64,000 nt of DNA from Telluribacter roseus (GTDB lineage Bacteria; Bacteroidota; Bacteroidia; Cytophagales; Spirosomataceae), in contig NZ_JAFEUV020000003.1 in assembly GCF_017355915.2 (NCBI RefSeq), positions 380,858-444,857 of the forward strand, written 5' to 3'. The position numbers and the translations under genes were made by a program. Under the pieces are notes generated by a model that was given only the letters and a program-made list of their open reading frames with translations, ran no database searches and had not been told where the DNA came from. Numbering within the stretch: position 1 is the stretch's first letter; the number at the start of each line of letters is the position of its first letter. Shown piece after piece: positions 56,201-63,492 of this stretch.

Positions 56201-56803
56201 CGTTGTCGATGGGTGATTCTTGTTTACTACGTCGATAGAGGCTACACGTTCACCGGGGTTGAGTGGGTGATCGGCAAAGTGGGCCCCCATCAGCTTGGCG
56301 TACCAGGGCCACTCGTACTCGGTATCGGAGGCGGAGTGGATACCCACGTAGCCTCCGCCCGCCTGGATGTACCTTTCAAAAGCAGCCTGCTGCTCAGCAT
56401 TCAATACGTTGCCGGTGGTGCAGTTGAAGATAACGGCTGCGTAGTTGCGCAGGCTGTCGTCGGTAAAGTAAGCCGCATTCTTGGTTGTATCGACCCGGAA
56501 GTTATTCTCTCTGCCCAGCTTCTGAACGGCCGCATTACCAAACGGAATGGAGCTGTGCTTCCAGCCTTTGGTTTTGGAAAATACCAGTACCCGCGGTGGA
56601 GCGGCAGCCGATGCTGCGGCAGCCGACGCTGCGGCAGCCTGCACCTGGCTGACGGGCAGATTGCTATTGCTGGTGTTAGCAGGCTGTTTGCTGTTTGTGC
56701 AGGAGTAAATTCCTGCGGATACTCCCAGTGCGCAGAAGGTATAAAGCCACCATCGATGGGGCGTGGTAGACCGGGATTCGGACGAAAACAGGTTCAAATG
56801 CAT
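53240..56803 (-). CDS. Multidomain lipoprotein: ThuA, PQQ-type sugar dehydrogenase, PKD, cytochrome c, CBM-like
   Basis: From ATG 56803 the protein has 1187 residues. Lipobox IYSC (Cys35); an Ala/Ser linker; a ThuA-like glutamine amidotransferase-fold domain from about residue 71 (PRVLVFSKTKGWKHSS, VGIHSASDTEYEW); a beta-propeller of the glucose/sorbosone dehydrogenase type at about 310-720 (LAVADDGRVFYTELRSANLY, TMGLRNPYRIAVNPRT); a PKD domain at about 794-860; a class I cytochrome c centre CKACH near residue 937; then a beta-rich CBM6-like end. It probably oxidises sugars on the outer surface or periplasm and passes electrons through the haem. The frame to 56878 adds a poor leader. Confidence 0.85.
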   Translation of the reverse strand: MHLNLFSSESRSTTPHRWWLYTFCALGVSAGIYSCTNSKQPANTSNSNLPVSQVQAAAASAAAASAAAPPRVLVFSKTKGWKHSSIPFGNAAVQKLGRENNFRVDTTKNAAYFTDDSLRNYAAVIFNCTTGNVLNAEQQAAFERYIQAGGGYVGIHSASDTEYEWPWYAKLMGAHFADHPLNPGERVASIDVVNKNHPSTTHLPDRWERKDEWYSYRSFYPGLNVLAYLDENTYDNGTNGANHPIAWYHEFDGGRAFYTGGGHMDTSYDEPLFLQHILGGIRYAMGEGKPLDYSKSYAVTVPEENRFVKTILVNDLDTPMELAVADDGRVFYTELRSANLYVYNTRTNQNSVVHRFDVATKGGTGLIGVTLDPNFNKNKWIYLYYSPPTDKEPILFNLSRFTVKDDNTLDLASEKVLLQVPVQENSGAHHGGSLAWDKEGNLYLSTGDSSSPFPSNGYAPVDERPGQEYVSLDAQRSSANTNDLKGKILRIKPQPDGTYTIPEGNLFPKGMAKTLPEIYTMGLRNPYRIAVNPRTSVLYWGEIGPDAGKDSIQGPRGYDEFNQAKKAGNYGWPYFVGNNYAYTKWDFATQKAGPLFDPKAPVNNSPNNTGLTNLPPATPAMIYYPYAASKEFPELGLGGRSAMVGEFYTYDKNSPSKTKFPAYYDGTLFAFDWMRNWVMAFRFDEDENFLRAEPFMTANGDFRRPIDQAFGKDGVMYMLEYGSVYGADNEDARLVKIEYNTGNRAPIAKAYVMDSAAAAQLPKRVYLTSENRYVSTQKEAVGEAPLRVMFGSRGTADLDDDDEITYQWLFDGKTVGSTRPIASYTYTKPGTYHAVLKVTDKAGLVGTDTIVVKVGNALPQVAITTPNNKSFFWENKPFTYEVKVSDKEDKKIDPKKVKVYFSYNPQPSTLPGTAPIGHQPEAPVATASLGSSLIANSDCKACHTVDKVSVGPSFTAVAQRYKGQANALASLSAKIINGGGGNWGKEHVMSAHPQISTQDANEMVKYIMSLGEPQKQLTTLPTQGVVKLTEHKKDEPRGQYTVMATYTDKGGNSIGPLTGTDVVTLRNAKVQTVYADAHVGFPRWGNRLSGGNHKAYILLKDVDLTNIRKFLYEYSSGKQGEIWVRIDSQAGPVISRASYSPTDGKPGTVTGEITTPITGKHDVYFVVMKPTKPNDNIITLSTIEFKE
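56601..56639. repeat. 15-bp tandem repeat encoding an Ala/Ser linker
   Basis: The unit GCGGCAGCCGANGCT occurs at 56601, 56616 and partly at 56631. It encodes the poly-Ala/Ser hinge between lipobox and ThuA domain. Confidence 0.8.
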
Positions 56804-56977
56804 TGTTCTGATGGAATCTTTTCTGATGTACGGTATTAGAATGCAATTTTTTTTAAAAACTACTATACTGCTCTTCAAAAAAGAGGAAGAAATCTTATTT
56901 GGAAAATCCCCCTTACATCCTGAAATTTGCGGAGCTTAATTTTAGAGTCATACAAACTGAAAGATCAGATCTATTCT

Positions 56978-57358
56978 ATGCAATTCCCCGAAGAACTTAA
57001 ATATACCAAAGACCACGAGTGGATACGCCTCGAAGGTGACATTGCTGTGGTAGGTATCACCGATCACGCCCAGAACGAGCTGGGAGATATTGTATATGTA
57101 GATGTAACTACCGTAGGCGAAACTCTCTCAATCAATGACGTGTTCGGGTCGGTGGAGGCCGTCAAGACGGTATCCGATCTTTTCCTGCCGGTTTCGGGCG
57201 AGATTCTGGAACTCAATCCGGTACTGGATGCCGCTCCCGAAACGGTAAATAACGATCCTTACGGAGCGGGTTGGATGATTCGCCTGCAGGTATCTGATCC
57301 CAGTGAAGTGGACGGTCTGATGTCGGCTGAAGAGTACAGACAGTACATAGGCGCCTGA
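56978..57358 (+). CDS. gcvH: Glycine cleavage system H protein
   Basis: The 126-residue product starts MQFPEELKYTKDHEWIRLEG and carries the lipoylation site Lys63 in GSVEAVKTVSDL. GcvH shuttles the aminomethyl group of glycine between P, T and L proteins. A longer frame back to 56927 has no conserved residues, so ATG 56978 is the start. gcvP and gcvT are not in the window. A T-rich terminator follows. Divergent from the ThuA/dehydrogenase gene. Confidence 0.96.
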   Translation: MQFPEELKYTKDHEWIRLEGDIAVVGITDHAQNELGDIVYVDVTTVGETLSINDVFGSVEAVKTVSDLFLPVSGEILELNPVLDAAPETVNNDPYGAGWMIRLQVSDPSEVDGLMSAEEYRQYIGA

Positions 57359-57372
57359 TCAGCTTCCCTTTG

Positions 57373-57396
57373 AGCTCCGCGAGGAGCTTTTTTTTT
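57373..57396 (+). terminator. Intrinsic terminator of gcvH
   Basis: AGCTCC (57373-57378) and GGAGCT (57383-57388) form a short stem with GCGA loop, followed by nine Ts. Confidence 0.8.
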
Positions 57397-57447
57397 GAGT
57401 ATAACCAACAGGAGGTGTTGAAAAGCCATAGCGTTGTTTTAAGATAG

Positions 57448-58734
57448 ATGAAAGTACTACTACGTTCGGTTCGTATTATTGATAAGGCCTCTCCGCTGCA
57501 CGGACAGGTAAAGGATCTGCTACTTGAAAACGGTACCCTGGCTCAGATCGGGGATGGTCTCGCGGCCGATGGCGCTGAGGTCAAAGAAGGCAACGGCCTG
57601 TGCGTGTCGGCTGGCTGGATCGACATGCGCGTAGCCTCGCGTGACCCCGGTTACGAGCACAAGGAAAGCATAGAGTCGGTACAGGAAGCGGCCGCACGCG
57701 GAGGCTTTACCGAAATCGTACTGCTGCCTAACTCACGTCCGGTGGTGGACGCCAAGGATACCCTTAACTATGTCAGGAAAGCCGGTAACGGTGGGCCGGT
57801 AGTACTACACGCCGCGGCCGCCGTTACAAAAGGGGCAGAGGGCGTTGACTTCACCGAAATGATCGACCTGCATACGTCAGGAGCGGTAGCCTTTACCGAC
57901 GGGGAGCATCCCATCCAGAACGCCGATATTCTGCTGAAAGCGCTCCTGTACCTGAGTCCGCTGAACGCCCTGCTCATGAACCGCGCCGAGGATCGCCAGC
58001 TGACCTTGTTTGGGCAGATGCACGAGGGCGTATCCAGTACCTTACTGGGACTGAAAGGAATGCCGGCGCTGGCCGAAGAAATGATGCTGAGCCGCGACCT
58101 GAAGCTGCTGGAATACGCGCTGGAAAAAAGCACTACGCCGGCGACCGGACTACCGTTGCTGCACGTTTCGCTGGTGTCTACGGCACGAGCGGTGGAGCTG
58201 ATCCGGGAAGCCAAGGCCAAAGGACTGCCGGTATCGTGCGATGTGGCGGCACACCAACTTGCCTTTGAGGACCGCGATCTGATGGACTTTGATACCAACC
58301 TGAAGGTCAATCCTCCGTTCCGTAGTGCGGCCGATGCCCAGGCGGTACGGCAGGCCTTAGCGGATGGTACCATTGATGCCGTAGTGTCGGATCACAGTCC
58401 GCACGATGAGGAGAGTAAAAACCTGGAGTTTGATCATGCTGACTTTGGTATCACCGGGTTGGAAACGGCCTTTGCGCTCACCCAGATGCACAGTGGCCTG
58501 GCTCTGGAGGCGGTTATAGAGAAACTGACCAGTAGGCCGCGGCAAATCCTGCGTCTGCCTCAGGTCTCCCTTGAAGTAGGCAAACCGGGCAATCTGACTC
58601 TTTTTAAGCCGGATGCAGAGTGGAGTTTTGAGCGTACCTACTCAAAGTCAAAGAACACCCCTTTCCTGGGCAAGGTGCTGCGGGGACGGGTCTGTGGAGT
58701 AGTGAACCAGGGTAGTTTCCGCTGGTTTGAATAG
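57448..58734 (+). CDS. pyrC: Dihydroorotase-like protein with degraded metal site
   Basis: The 428-residue product has the amidohydrolase (dihydroorotase, multifunctional type) fold throughout: NGLCVSAGWIDMRVASRDPG, ARGGFTEIVLLPNSRPVVD, GTIDAVVSDHSPHDEESK, GNLTLFKPDAEWSF. In active enzymes the first metal-binding site is D-x-H-x-H; here residues 59-63 read DMRVA, so both His are lost (Arg61, Ala63). The catalytic-type Asp in VVSDHSPH is kept. Such inactive dihydroorotase homologues (as in the Pseudomonas PyrC' story) can be structural partners of aspartate carbamoyltransferase. The role here is inference. Downstream DUF4199 genes are codirectional with a short gap. Confidence 0.85.
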   Translation: MKVLLRSVRIIDKASPLHGQVKDLLLENGTLAQIGDGLAADGAEVKEGNGLCVSAGWIDMRVASRDPGYEHKESIESVQEAAARGGFTEIVLLPNSRPVVDAKDTLNYVRKAGNGGPVVLHAAAAVTKGAEGVDFTEMIDLHTSGAVAFTDGEHPIQNADILLKALLYLSPLNALLMNRAEDRQLTLFGQMHEGVSSTLLGLKGMPALAEEMMLSRDLKLLEYALEKSTTPATGLPLLHVSLVSTARAVELIREAKAKGLPVSCDVAAHQLAFEDRDLMDFDTNLKVNPPFRSAADAQAVRQALADGTIDAVVSDHSPHDEESKNLEFDHADFGITGLETAFALTQMHSGLALEAVIEKLTSRPRQILRLPQVSLEVGKPGNLTLFKPDAEWSFERTYSKSKNTPFLGKVLRGRVCGVVNQGSFRWFE

Positions 58735-58754
58735 CGGATCTTGTTAACTGTATT

Positions 58755-59321
58755 ATGAATTATATTTTAGATTTTTTCAGGAGACCCCTGCTCAAGGTAC
58801 CTCTTGCCTTTGGTGGCATTACGGGACTCCTGGCATTTATATTCTTTCTGGCCCTGTACTTTATAGGAGTAACACCGCTGGGTAATAAGAAGTCACTTGA
58901 TTTTGGTATTCATGTCATTATGATGGCGGCGGCCTGCTGGTACTACCGCAAGAACATCGGGAACGGGATGCTGCACCTGTGGGAGGCACTATCGATCTGT
59001 TACATTGTCAATACCCTGGCGGCTCTGGTCAATGGCTGGCTGATCTACTTCTTTATTACGTACGTTGATCCGGCCGTGTTTACGAACTACCTGGCCGAGA
59101 TGCACCAGCTCCTGATACAGGGCAAAGCCGAAATGGTCAAGAATATCGGCGAAGCCGAGTTTCAGAATATGCTCCGCAACGTAGCAGCTACCGAGCGATC
59201 AGAGGTTATTTCGGATGAGCTGAGTAAGAAAACGCTCATGGGGATACTACCCATTATTATCATTTCCATGATCCTGCGCCGCCAGAACTACAGTATCATG
59301 CAGGATCCCCGAAAGCAGTAG
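58755..59321 (+). CDS. DUF4199 membrane protein, copy 1
   Basis: The 188-residue product has about four transmembrane helices: PLAFGGITGLLAFIFFLALY, LDFGIHVIMMAAACWYYRK, SICYIVNTLAALVNGWLIYF and LMGILPIIIISMILRRQ. The G-x-x-L-W-E-A-L-S pattern after helix two is typical of DUF4199. Function unknown. It follows the pyrC-like gene by 20 bases, so it is likely co-transcribed. The paralogue at 59421 follows 99 bases on. Confidence 0.8.
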   Translation: MNYILDFFRRPLLKVPLAFGGITGLLAFIFFLALYFIGVTPLGNKKSLDFGIHVIMMAAACWYYRKNIGNGMLHLWEALSICYIVNTLAALVNGWLIYFFITYVDPAVFTNYLAEMHQLLIQGKAEMVKNIGEAEFQNMLRNVAATERSEVISDELSKKTLMGILPIIIISMILRRQNYSIMQDPRKQ

Positions 59322-59420
59322 CCTGCTCTCCGGCCAGAACCATTCGTCCAGATCTGGTATTGTAATAATGCAGGTTTTACTATATTGGCATCACTATTCA
59401 TAACCCTAAAACCTACCTGT

Positions 59421-59936
59421 ATGCAAGAGAATGTGTCTTCTGCGCGTGTTGCCCTGAAGTACGGGGTCATTACAGCGGTTGCTGTCATTGTATATTCAAC
59501 AGTTATCAACGTAAGTGGTCTGGCCCAGAACCGGGCACTGGCCTCCCTGTCATTTTTTATACTGATCGGGGGGATTGTATGGGCTATGAAAGACTACCGG
59601 GAGCAGAGCGGAGGGTTTATGACGTACGGGGAAGGCTTGAGTACCGGCTCGCTAGTGGCGGCCATCGTGGGGGTGCTGGCGGCTACCTTTACGATGTTCT
59701 ACATGGAATTTATTGATACGACCATCATGCAGCAGTCGCTGGATCGGGCGCGTGAAGAAATGGAAGGCCGTGGACTGGACGATGCCCAGATTGACCAGGC
59801 CATGGCGATCTCGCAGAAGTTTATGTCGCCGGGGATTATGTTTTTTACGGGTGTTATCACCTATCTGATCATTGGGTTTATCATTTCACTGGTGGTAGCG
59901 GCCGTCATGCGTAAAACCCGTCCGGTATTTGAATAA
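59421..59936 (+). CDS. DUF4199 membrane protein, copy 2
   Basis: The 171-residue product begins MQENVSSARVALKYGVITAV and has helices LASLSFFILIGGIVWAMKD, LVAAIVGVLAATFTMFYMEF and GIMFFTGVITYLIIGFIISL. FMTYGEGLSTGSLVA corresponds to the conserved DUF4199 loop. It is a diverged paralogue of copy 1, and its cytoplasmic loop (REEMEGRGLDDAQIDQAMA) is of the same type. The ATG at 59421 is preferred over an in-frame one at 59385. Function unknown. Confidence 0.82.
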   Translation: MQENVSSARVALKYGVITAVAVIVYSTVINVSGLAQNRALASLSFFILIGGIVWAMKDYREQSGGFMTYGEGLSTGSLVAAIVGVLAATFTMFYMEFIDTTIMQQSLDRAREEMEGRGLDDAQIDQAMAISQKFMSPGIMFFTGVITYLIIGFIISLVVAAVMRKTRPVFE

Positions 59937-60001
59937 GAAGAGGGGCGCTGTGTACGTTACTGCTTGTGTTCATGTTATTCCAATAACCAAAAGGAGCTTT
60001 T

Positions 60002-60730
60002 GTGTTTGCTATATTTCGTAAGGAAGTAAATAGTTTTTTTAATTCGCTGATCGCCTACATCGTCATGGCGGCTTTTCTGGTTGCAGTAGGGCTGATCGTG
60101 TGGGTTTTTCCGGATACCAGTGTACTCAACTACGGCTACGCCGACCTCAATACCTTTTTTACCCTTACCCCTTACGTACTGTTGTTCCTGATTCCGGCCA
60201 TTACCATGCGCTCGGTGGCGGAGGAAATCCGCAACGGTACTATCGAACTACTACTTACCAAACCCCTGACCGACGGGGCGCTGGTAGGGGGTAAGTTCCT
60301 GGCCAACTGGCTGCTCGTAGCGCTTACCCTGCTGCCTACCTTGCTGTACTACCTCAGTGTGTACTGGCTGGGCAATCCGCCCGGCAATATCGATTCGGCG
60401 GCGGTAGTGGGTTCGTACATCGGGCTTCTGCTGCTGAGCGGAGTACTGGTAGCCATGGGCTTGTGGGCCTCTTCGCTCAATGACAACCAGATCGTGGCTT
60501 TTGTGCTGGGGGTATTCCTGGGCTTTGTGTGGTACGTAGGCTTTAGCGCTCTGTCACAGCTACTCGGGAGCAGTAGCCTGGCTTCCGTGTTTTCGTGGAT
60601 AGCCCTGGACGAGCAGTACCAGGCCCTCGGACGGGGCCTGGTCGACTCGCGCAATGTAGTGTATCTGCTCAGCCTGACGGCTTTTTTTCTCTATCTGACG
60701 TACTGGCGGATAGGCCGGTTGAGGAGGTAA
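60002..60730 (+). CDS. gldF: Gliding-motility ABC transporter permease GldF
   Basis: The 242-residue permease has six helices and the GldF/ABC-2 signature TMRSVAEEIRNGTIELLLTK, with VVGSYIGLLLLSGVLVAMGL and FVWYVGFSALSQLLG. GldF with GldG and GldA forms an ABC transporter needed for gliding in Flavobacterium. It starts with GTG 60002 behind an AAGGAG Shine-Dalgarno 6 bases upstream, rare in this window. gldG, normally next, is absent: the following gene is convergent and ends 3 bases away. gldF stands as a single copy here. Confidence 0.88.
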   Translation: MFAIFRKEVNSFFNSLIAYIVMAAFLVAVGLIVWVFPDTSVLNYGYADLNTFFTLTPYVLLFLIPAITMRSVAEEIRNGTIELLLTKPLTDGALVGGKFLANWLLVALTLLPTLLYYLSVYWLGNPPGNIDSAAVVGSYIGLLLLSGVLVAMGLWASSLNDNQIVAFVLGVFLGFVWYVGFSALSQLLGSSSLASVFSWIALDEQYQALGRGLVDSRNVVYLLSLTAFFLYLTYWRIGRLRR

Positions 60731-60733
60731 GGC

Positions 60734-61855
60734 TTATACCTTGGCAATGTTGATCTTCTTGCCGCCCTGCCGGATCGATTCGTAGATGGCATCAACTACC
60801 ACCATATCTTTCAGTCCTTCGACACCGGTCATGTTCGGGTCGGGCTTGTTGTTCAGGATACAGTCGGCGAGGCCATCCATCTGGGCAGTCTGGTGCGTTA
60901 CTACGGGCTGTTTGAGTTCTCCTTTGTGGGTACGCCCTTTGATAGGTCCGTAGCCGAAAGCCGGATCCAGTTCTGCAAAGCCTTTTTCACCCACCAGGTA
61001 CAGCCGCCCGATGTGGTTGAAGTTGTAAGTAGTAGAGCAGTTGGCAATAGCTCCACTTGGGAAGCCCATCTGGAAAGTAATGGTTTCGTCTACTTCCTTA
61101 AACTTTACCGGATCGGTCTTGATCTCCTGCGCTGTTACCCATATCGGCTCTTCACCCGTAGCGTAGCGGGCTCCGTTGATATTATAGACCCCCACATCCA
61201 TCAGCGCACCGCCACCGGCCAGGGCCTTTTTGAGCCGCCACTGGGTTGGGTCGCCTATCTTGAAGCCGCAGGTGTTATCTACAAACATGATTTTACCGAA
61301 TTCACCTCCTTCGCGCATGCTGATTACCTCACGGGTGTGGGGCTCGAAGTGAAGGCGGTACCCTACGTATAACTTCACACCAGCCTTATTACAGGCAGCA
61401 ATCATTTCGCGGGCCTGCTTGGCGTTGTCAGCTAATGGCTTTTCGCAGATTACGTGCTTGCCGGCATTGGCTACCTGTATCACGTGCTTGTGGTGCAGCG
61501 AGTTGGGTGTAATTACGTACACTACGTCTATGTCCGGATTGTTTTTAATCTGGCTGACGGTATCGTAGGTATAGATATTCTTGTCAGCAATGTTGTACTT
61601 CTTCTTCCAGGCTTCGGCCTTGGCGGGCGTACCGGTGACAATACCAGTCAACTCGGCCATTTCGCATTTTTCCATGGCCTCGGCCACGCGGGTACCGTAG
61701 CTGCCCAATCCCATAATAGCCACGCGCAGCTTGCGGGCAGGTTTTTGTTTGGAAGGTGCGGGAGAAGCGGTAGCCGGGGAAATAAGACTTTGGGCCACGG
61801 CCGTAAAGCCTACACCCAAAGTTAGATTCTGTAAAAAGTCACGACGGGTTGACAT
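60734..61855 (-). CDS. Tat-exported Gfo/Idh/MocA-family oxidoreductase
   Basis: The 373-residue product starts with a twin-arginine signal (STRRDFLQNLTLGVGFTAVA). The NAD-binding Rossmann motif LRVAIMGLGSYGTRVAEAM, the EKPLADNAKQAREM stretch with the catalytic-type Lys, and the C-terminal sheet (GRLYLVGEKGFAELDPAFGY) complete the glucose-fructose-oxidoreductase fold. Members oxidise or interconvert sugars, some making 3-keto sugars, with tightly bound NAD(P) exported with the protein. The ATG is 61855; a longer frame to 61921 is not supported. The gntP-like permease lies upstream on the same strand by about 100 bases, which may be an operon. Confidence 0.9.
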   Translation of the reverse strand: MSTRRDFLQNLTLGVGFTAVAQSLISPATASPAPSKQKPARKLRVAIMGLGSYGTRVAEAMEKCEMAELTGIVTGTPAKAEAWKKKYNIADKNIYTYDTVSQIKNNPDIDVVYVITPNSLHHKHVIQVANAGKHVICEKPLADNAKQAREMIAACNKAGVKLYVGYRLHFEPHTREVISMREGGEFGKIMFVDNTCGFKIGDPTQWRLKKALAGGGALMDVGVYNINGARYATGEEPIWVTAQEIKTDPVKFKEVDETITFQMGFPSGAIANCSTTYNFNHIGRLYLVGEKGFAELDPAFGYGPIKGRTHKGELKQPVVTHQTAQMDGLADCILNNKPDPNMTGVEGLKDMVVVDAIYESIRQGGKKINIAKV

Positions 61856-61959
61856 ACAAAATAGTGTTGATTGGTTTAGTGATAATAAAGAATGGGTGAA
61901 AGTAAAATTACTTTCGAACAAATAAAACTTTGGAGGAAGGCTGAGCCGCGCAGGATGCT

Positions 61960-63291
61960 TTATACCTGTAAGAGCAGATACAGGAGCAGCACCGTTATGA
62001 TGCTGACGAGGCCCTGCAGGAGGGTCTGTATTGTAAAGCTGCGGTAGGCGTCGCGGCTGTTCAGGCCACTAAATTGCGATACAACCCAGAAGTAGGAGTC
62101 GTTGGCGTGGGAGGCGACCATACCCCCGCTGCCTACGGCGGCTACCAGTAGGGCCAGTTCCAGACCGGTATCAAAGCCGGCCTGCACGGCAAACGGAGCC
62201 AGCAGAGAAGAGGTAATGACCAGCGATGAGGTAGTAGAGCCCTGCGCGGTTTTGAGAAAGGCGGCAGTACAAAACGCAAAGAGGAGTAATCCCACGCCAC
62301 TCAGCGCTTCGCCCCCCAGCCACCCGCTGACTACCTCCGCCAGGGGAGTGGCTTTCAGTACCGCACCAAAGGCGCCTCCGGCTCCCGTAAGTACCAGGAT
62401 AGGCCCGGCCTGAACAATGCCTTCTGAAATGGCTTGTGTTAAGGTACTATTTGTTGAATGACGAAGTAGTGGGACACAAAGAAATACTGCCAATAGCAGG
62501 GCAATGAGCGGATTGCCCAGAAAAGAAACCGGACCAGCCAGCGACTCAGGTAAACCCAGCAGGCTCCCAAAAGAAGCTACCGTAATAAGCAGCAGGGGTA
62601 CCAGAATAGGAATCATCGAAGCCGAAAGAGAGGGTAGTTGGGTGGTGGATTCAGCCGTATCCTTTTCGGGAAGAGACAGCGTGAGCGAGCTCCCGGCTCG
62701 CCGGGCCCACCAGGTGATCAGCAGGATATTGGGGAGCATGATGACTAAGCCTAAGCCTATAATAATACCCAGATAAGGCTCCGCACCAAGATTGCCTGCC
62801 GCTGCAATGGGACCGGGTGTAGGAGGTACCAGGGTATGCGTCGTGTACAGGCCGCCGGCTAGTCCCAGCGACGTGACCGCAGGACTTACTCCCGTACGTT
62901 TGGCAACGTGCTGGCTCAATTTGGAAAGGATGATAAAGCCCGAGTCACAGAATACAGGTATACCTACCACCGCACCGATGGAAGCCATAGCCAGAGCCGG
63001 ACGTTTCTCGCTGAATAAGCGGAGTACCGCGTCGGCAATGCGCTGTGCCGCACCCGACTGTTCCAGTACTACGCCTACTACACTCCCCAATACTACCACC
63101 AGCCCAATAGCACCCAGCAAGTCACCAAAGCCCCGGCCGATGGTTCTGATCAGATCAGTGGCCGGTTGTCCGGTAGCCAGTCCCACACCCAATGCGGCCA
63201 GTAACAGCAGCAGTAGGGGATGCTGCTTGAACCGGGCGGTACCTACTACGATGAAGAGGATACTCAGCAGGATAACGGCTATGAGGTACAT
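61960..63291 (-). CDS. gntP: GntP-family gluconate:proton symporter
   Basis: The 443-residue polytopic protein has 12 or more helices. The family strings are MASIGAVVGIPVFCDSGFII, TTHTLVPPTPGPIAAAGNLG and QGSTTSSLVITSSLLAPFA, the first two being GntP signatures around residues 100-165. It imports gluconate or related sugar acids with protons. It probably supplies or takes products of the oxidoreductase that follows on the same strand 105 bases on. A 200-base AT-rich intergenic region lies upstream. Exact substrate unknown. Confidence 0.88.
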   Translation of the reverse strand: MYLIAVILLSILFIVVGTARFKQHPLLLLLLAALGVGLATGQPATDLIRTIGRGFGDLLGAIGLVVVLGSVVGVVLEQSGAAQRIADAVLRLFSEKRPALAMASIGAVVGIPVFCDSGFIILSKLSQHVAKRTGVSPAVTSLGLAGGLYTTHTLVPPTPGPIAAAGNLGAEPYLGIIIGLGLVIMLPNILLITWWARRAGSSLTLSLPEKDTAESTTQLPSLSASMIPILVPLLLITVASFGSLLGLPESLAGPVSFLGNPLIALLLAVFLCVPLLRHSTNSTLTQAISEGIVQAGPILVLTGAGGAFGAVLKATPLAEVVSGWLGGEALSGVGLLLFAFCTAAFLKTAQGSTTSSLVITSSLLAPFAVQAGFDTGLELALLVAAVGSGGMVASHANDSYFWVVSQFSGLNSRDAYRSFTIQTLLQGLVSIITVLLLYLLLQV

Positions 63292-63492
63292 GTAGGAAAT
63301 TGTGCGAGTATCTTGTATAAGTTTATTAGGGGAGTGGGATAAACTCTCAAAATAGATGATGTAATTAAAAGCGATGCCTCAGTCCATAACCATAAGCCAA
63401 GTTCAGATACGAGCCATATAAGGGGAGTAGTTATACTGATTACTGACTCTGCTTGCTGCGATAAAACTGAGGAGTAAATAATAGAAATTTTA

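Noticed and set aside
55976-56839. 287-codon plus-strand frame opposite the ThuA gene
   Set aside because: Val/Gly-rich shadow of a real gene; no promoter or conserved residues.
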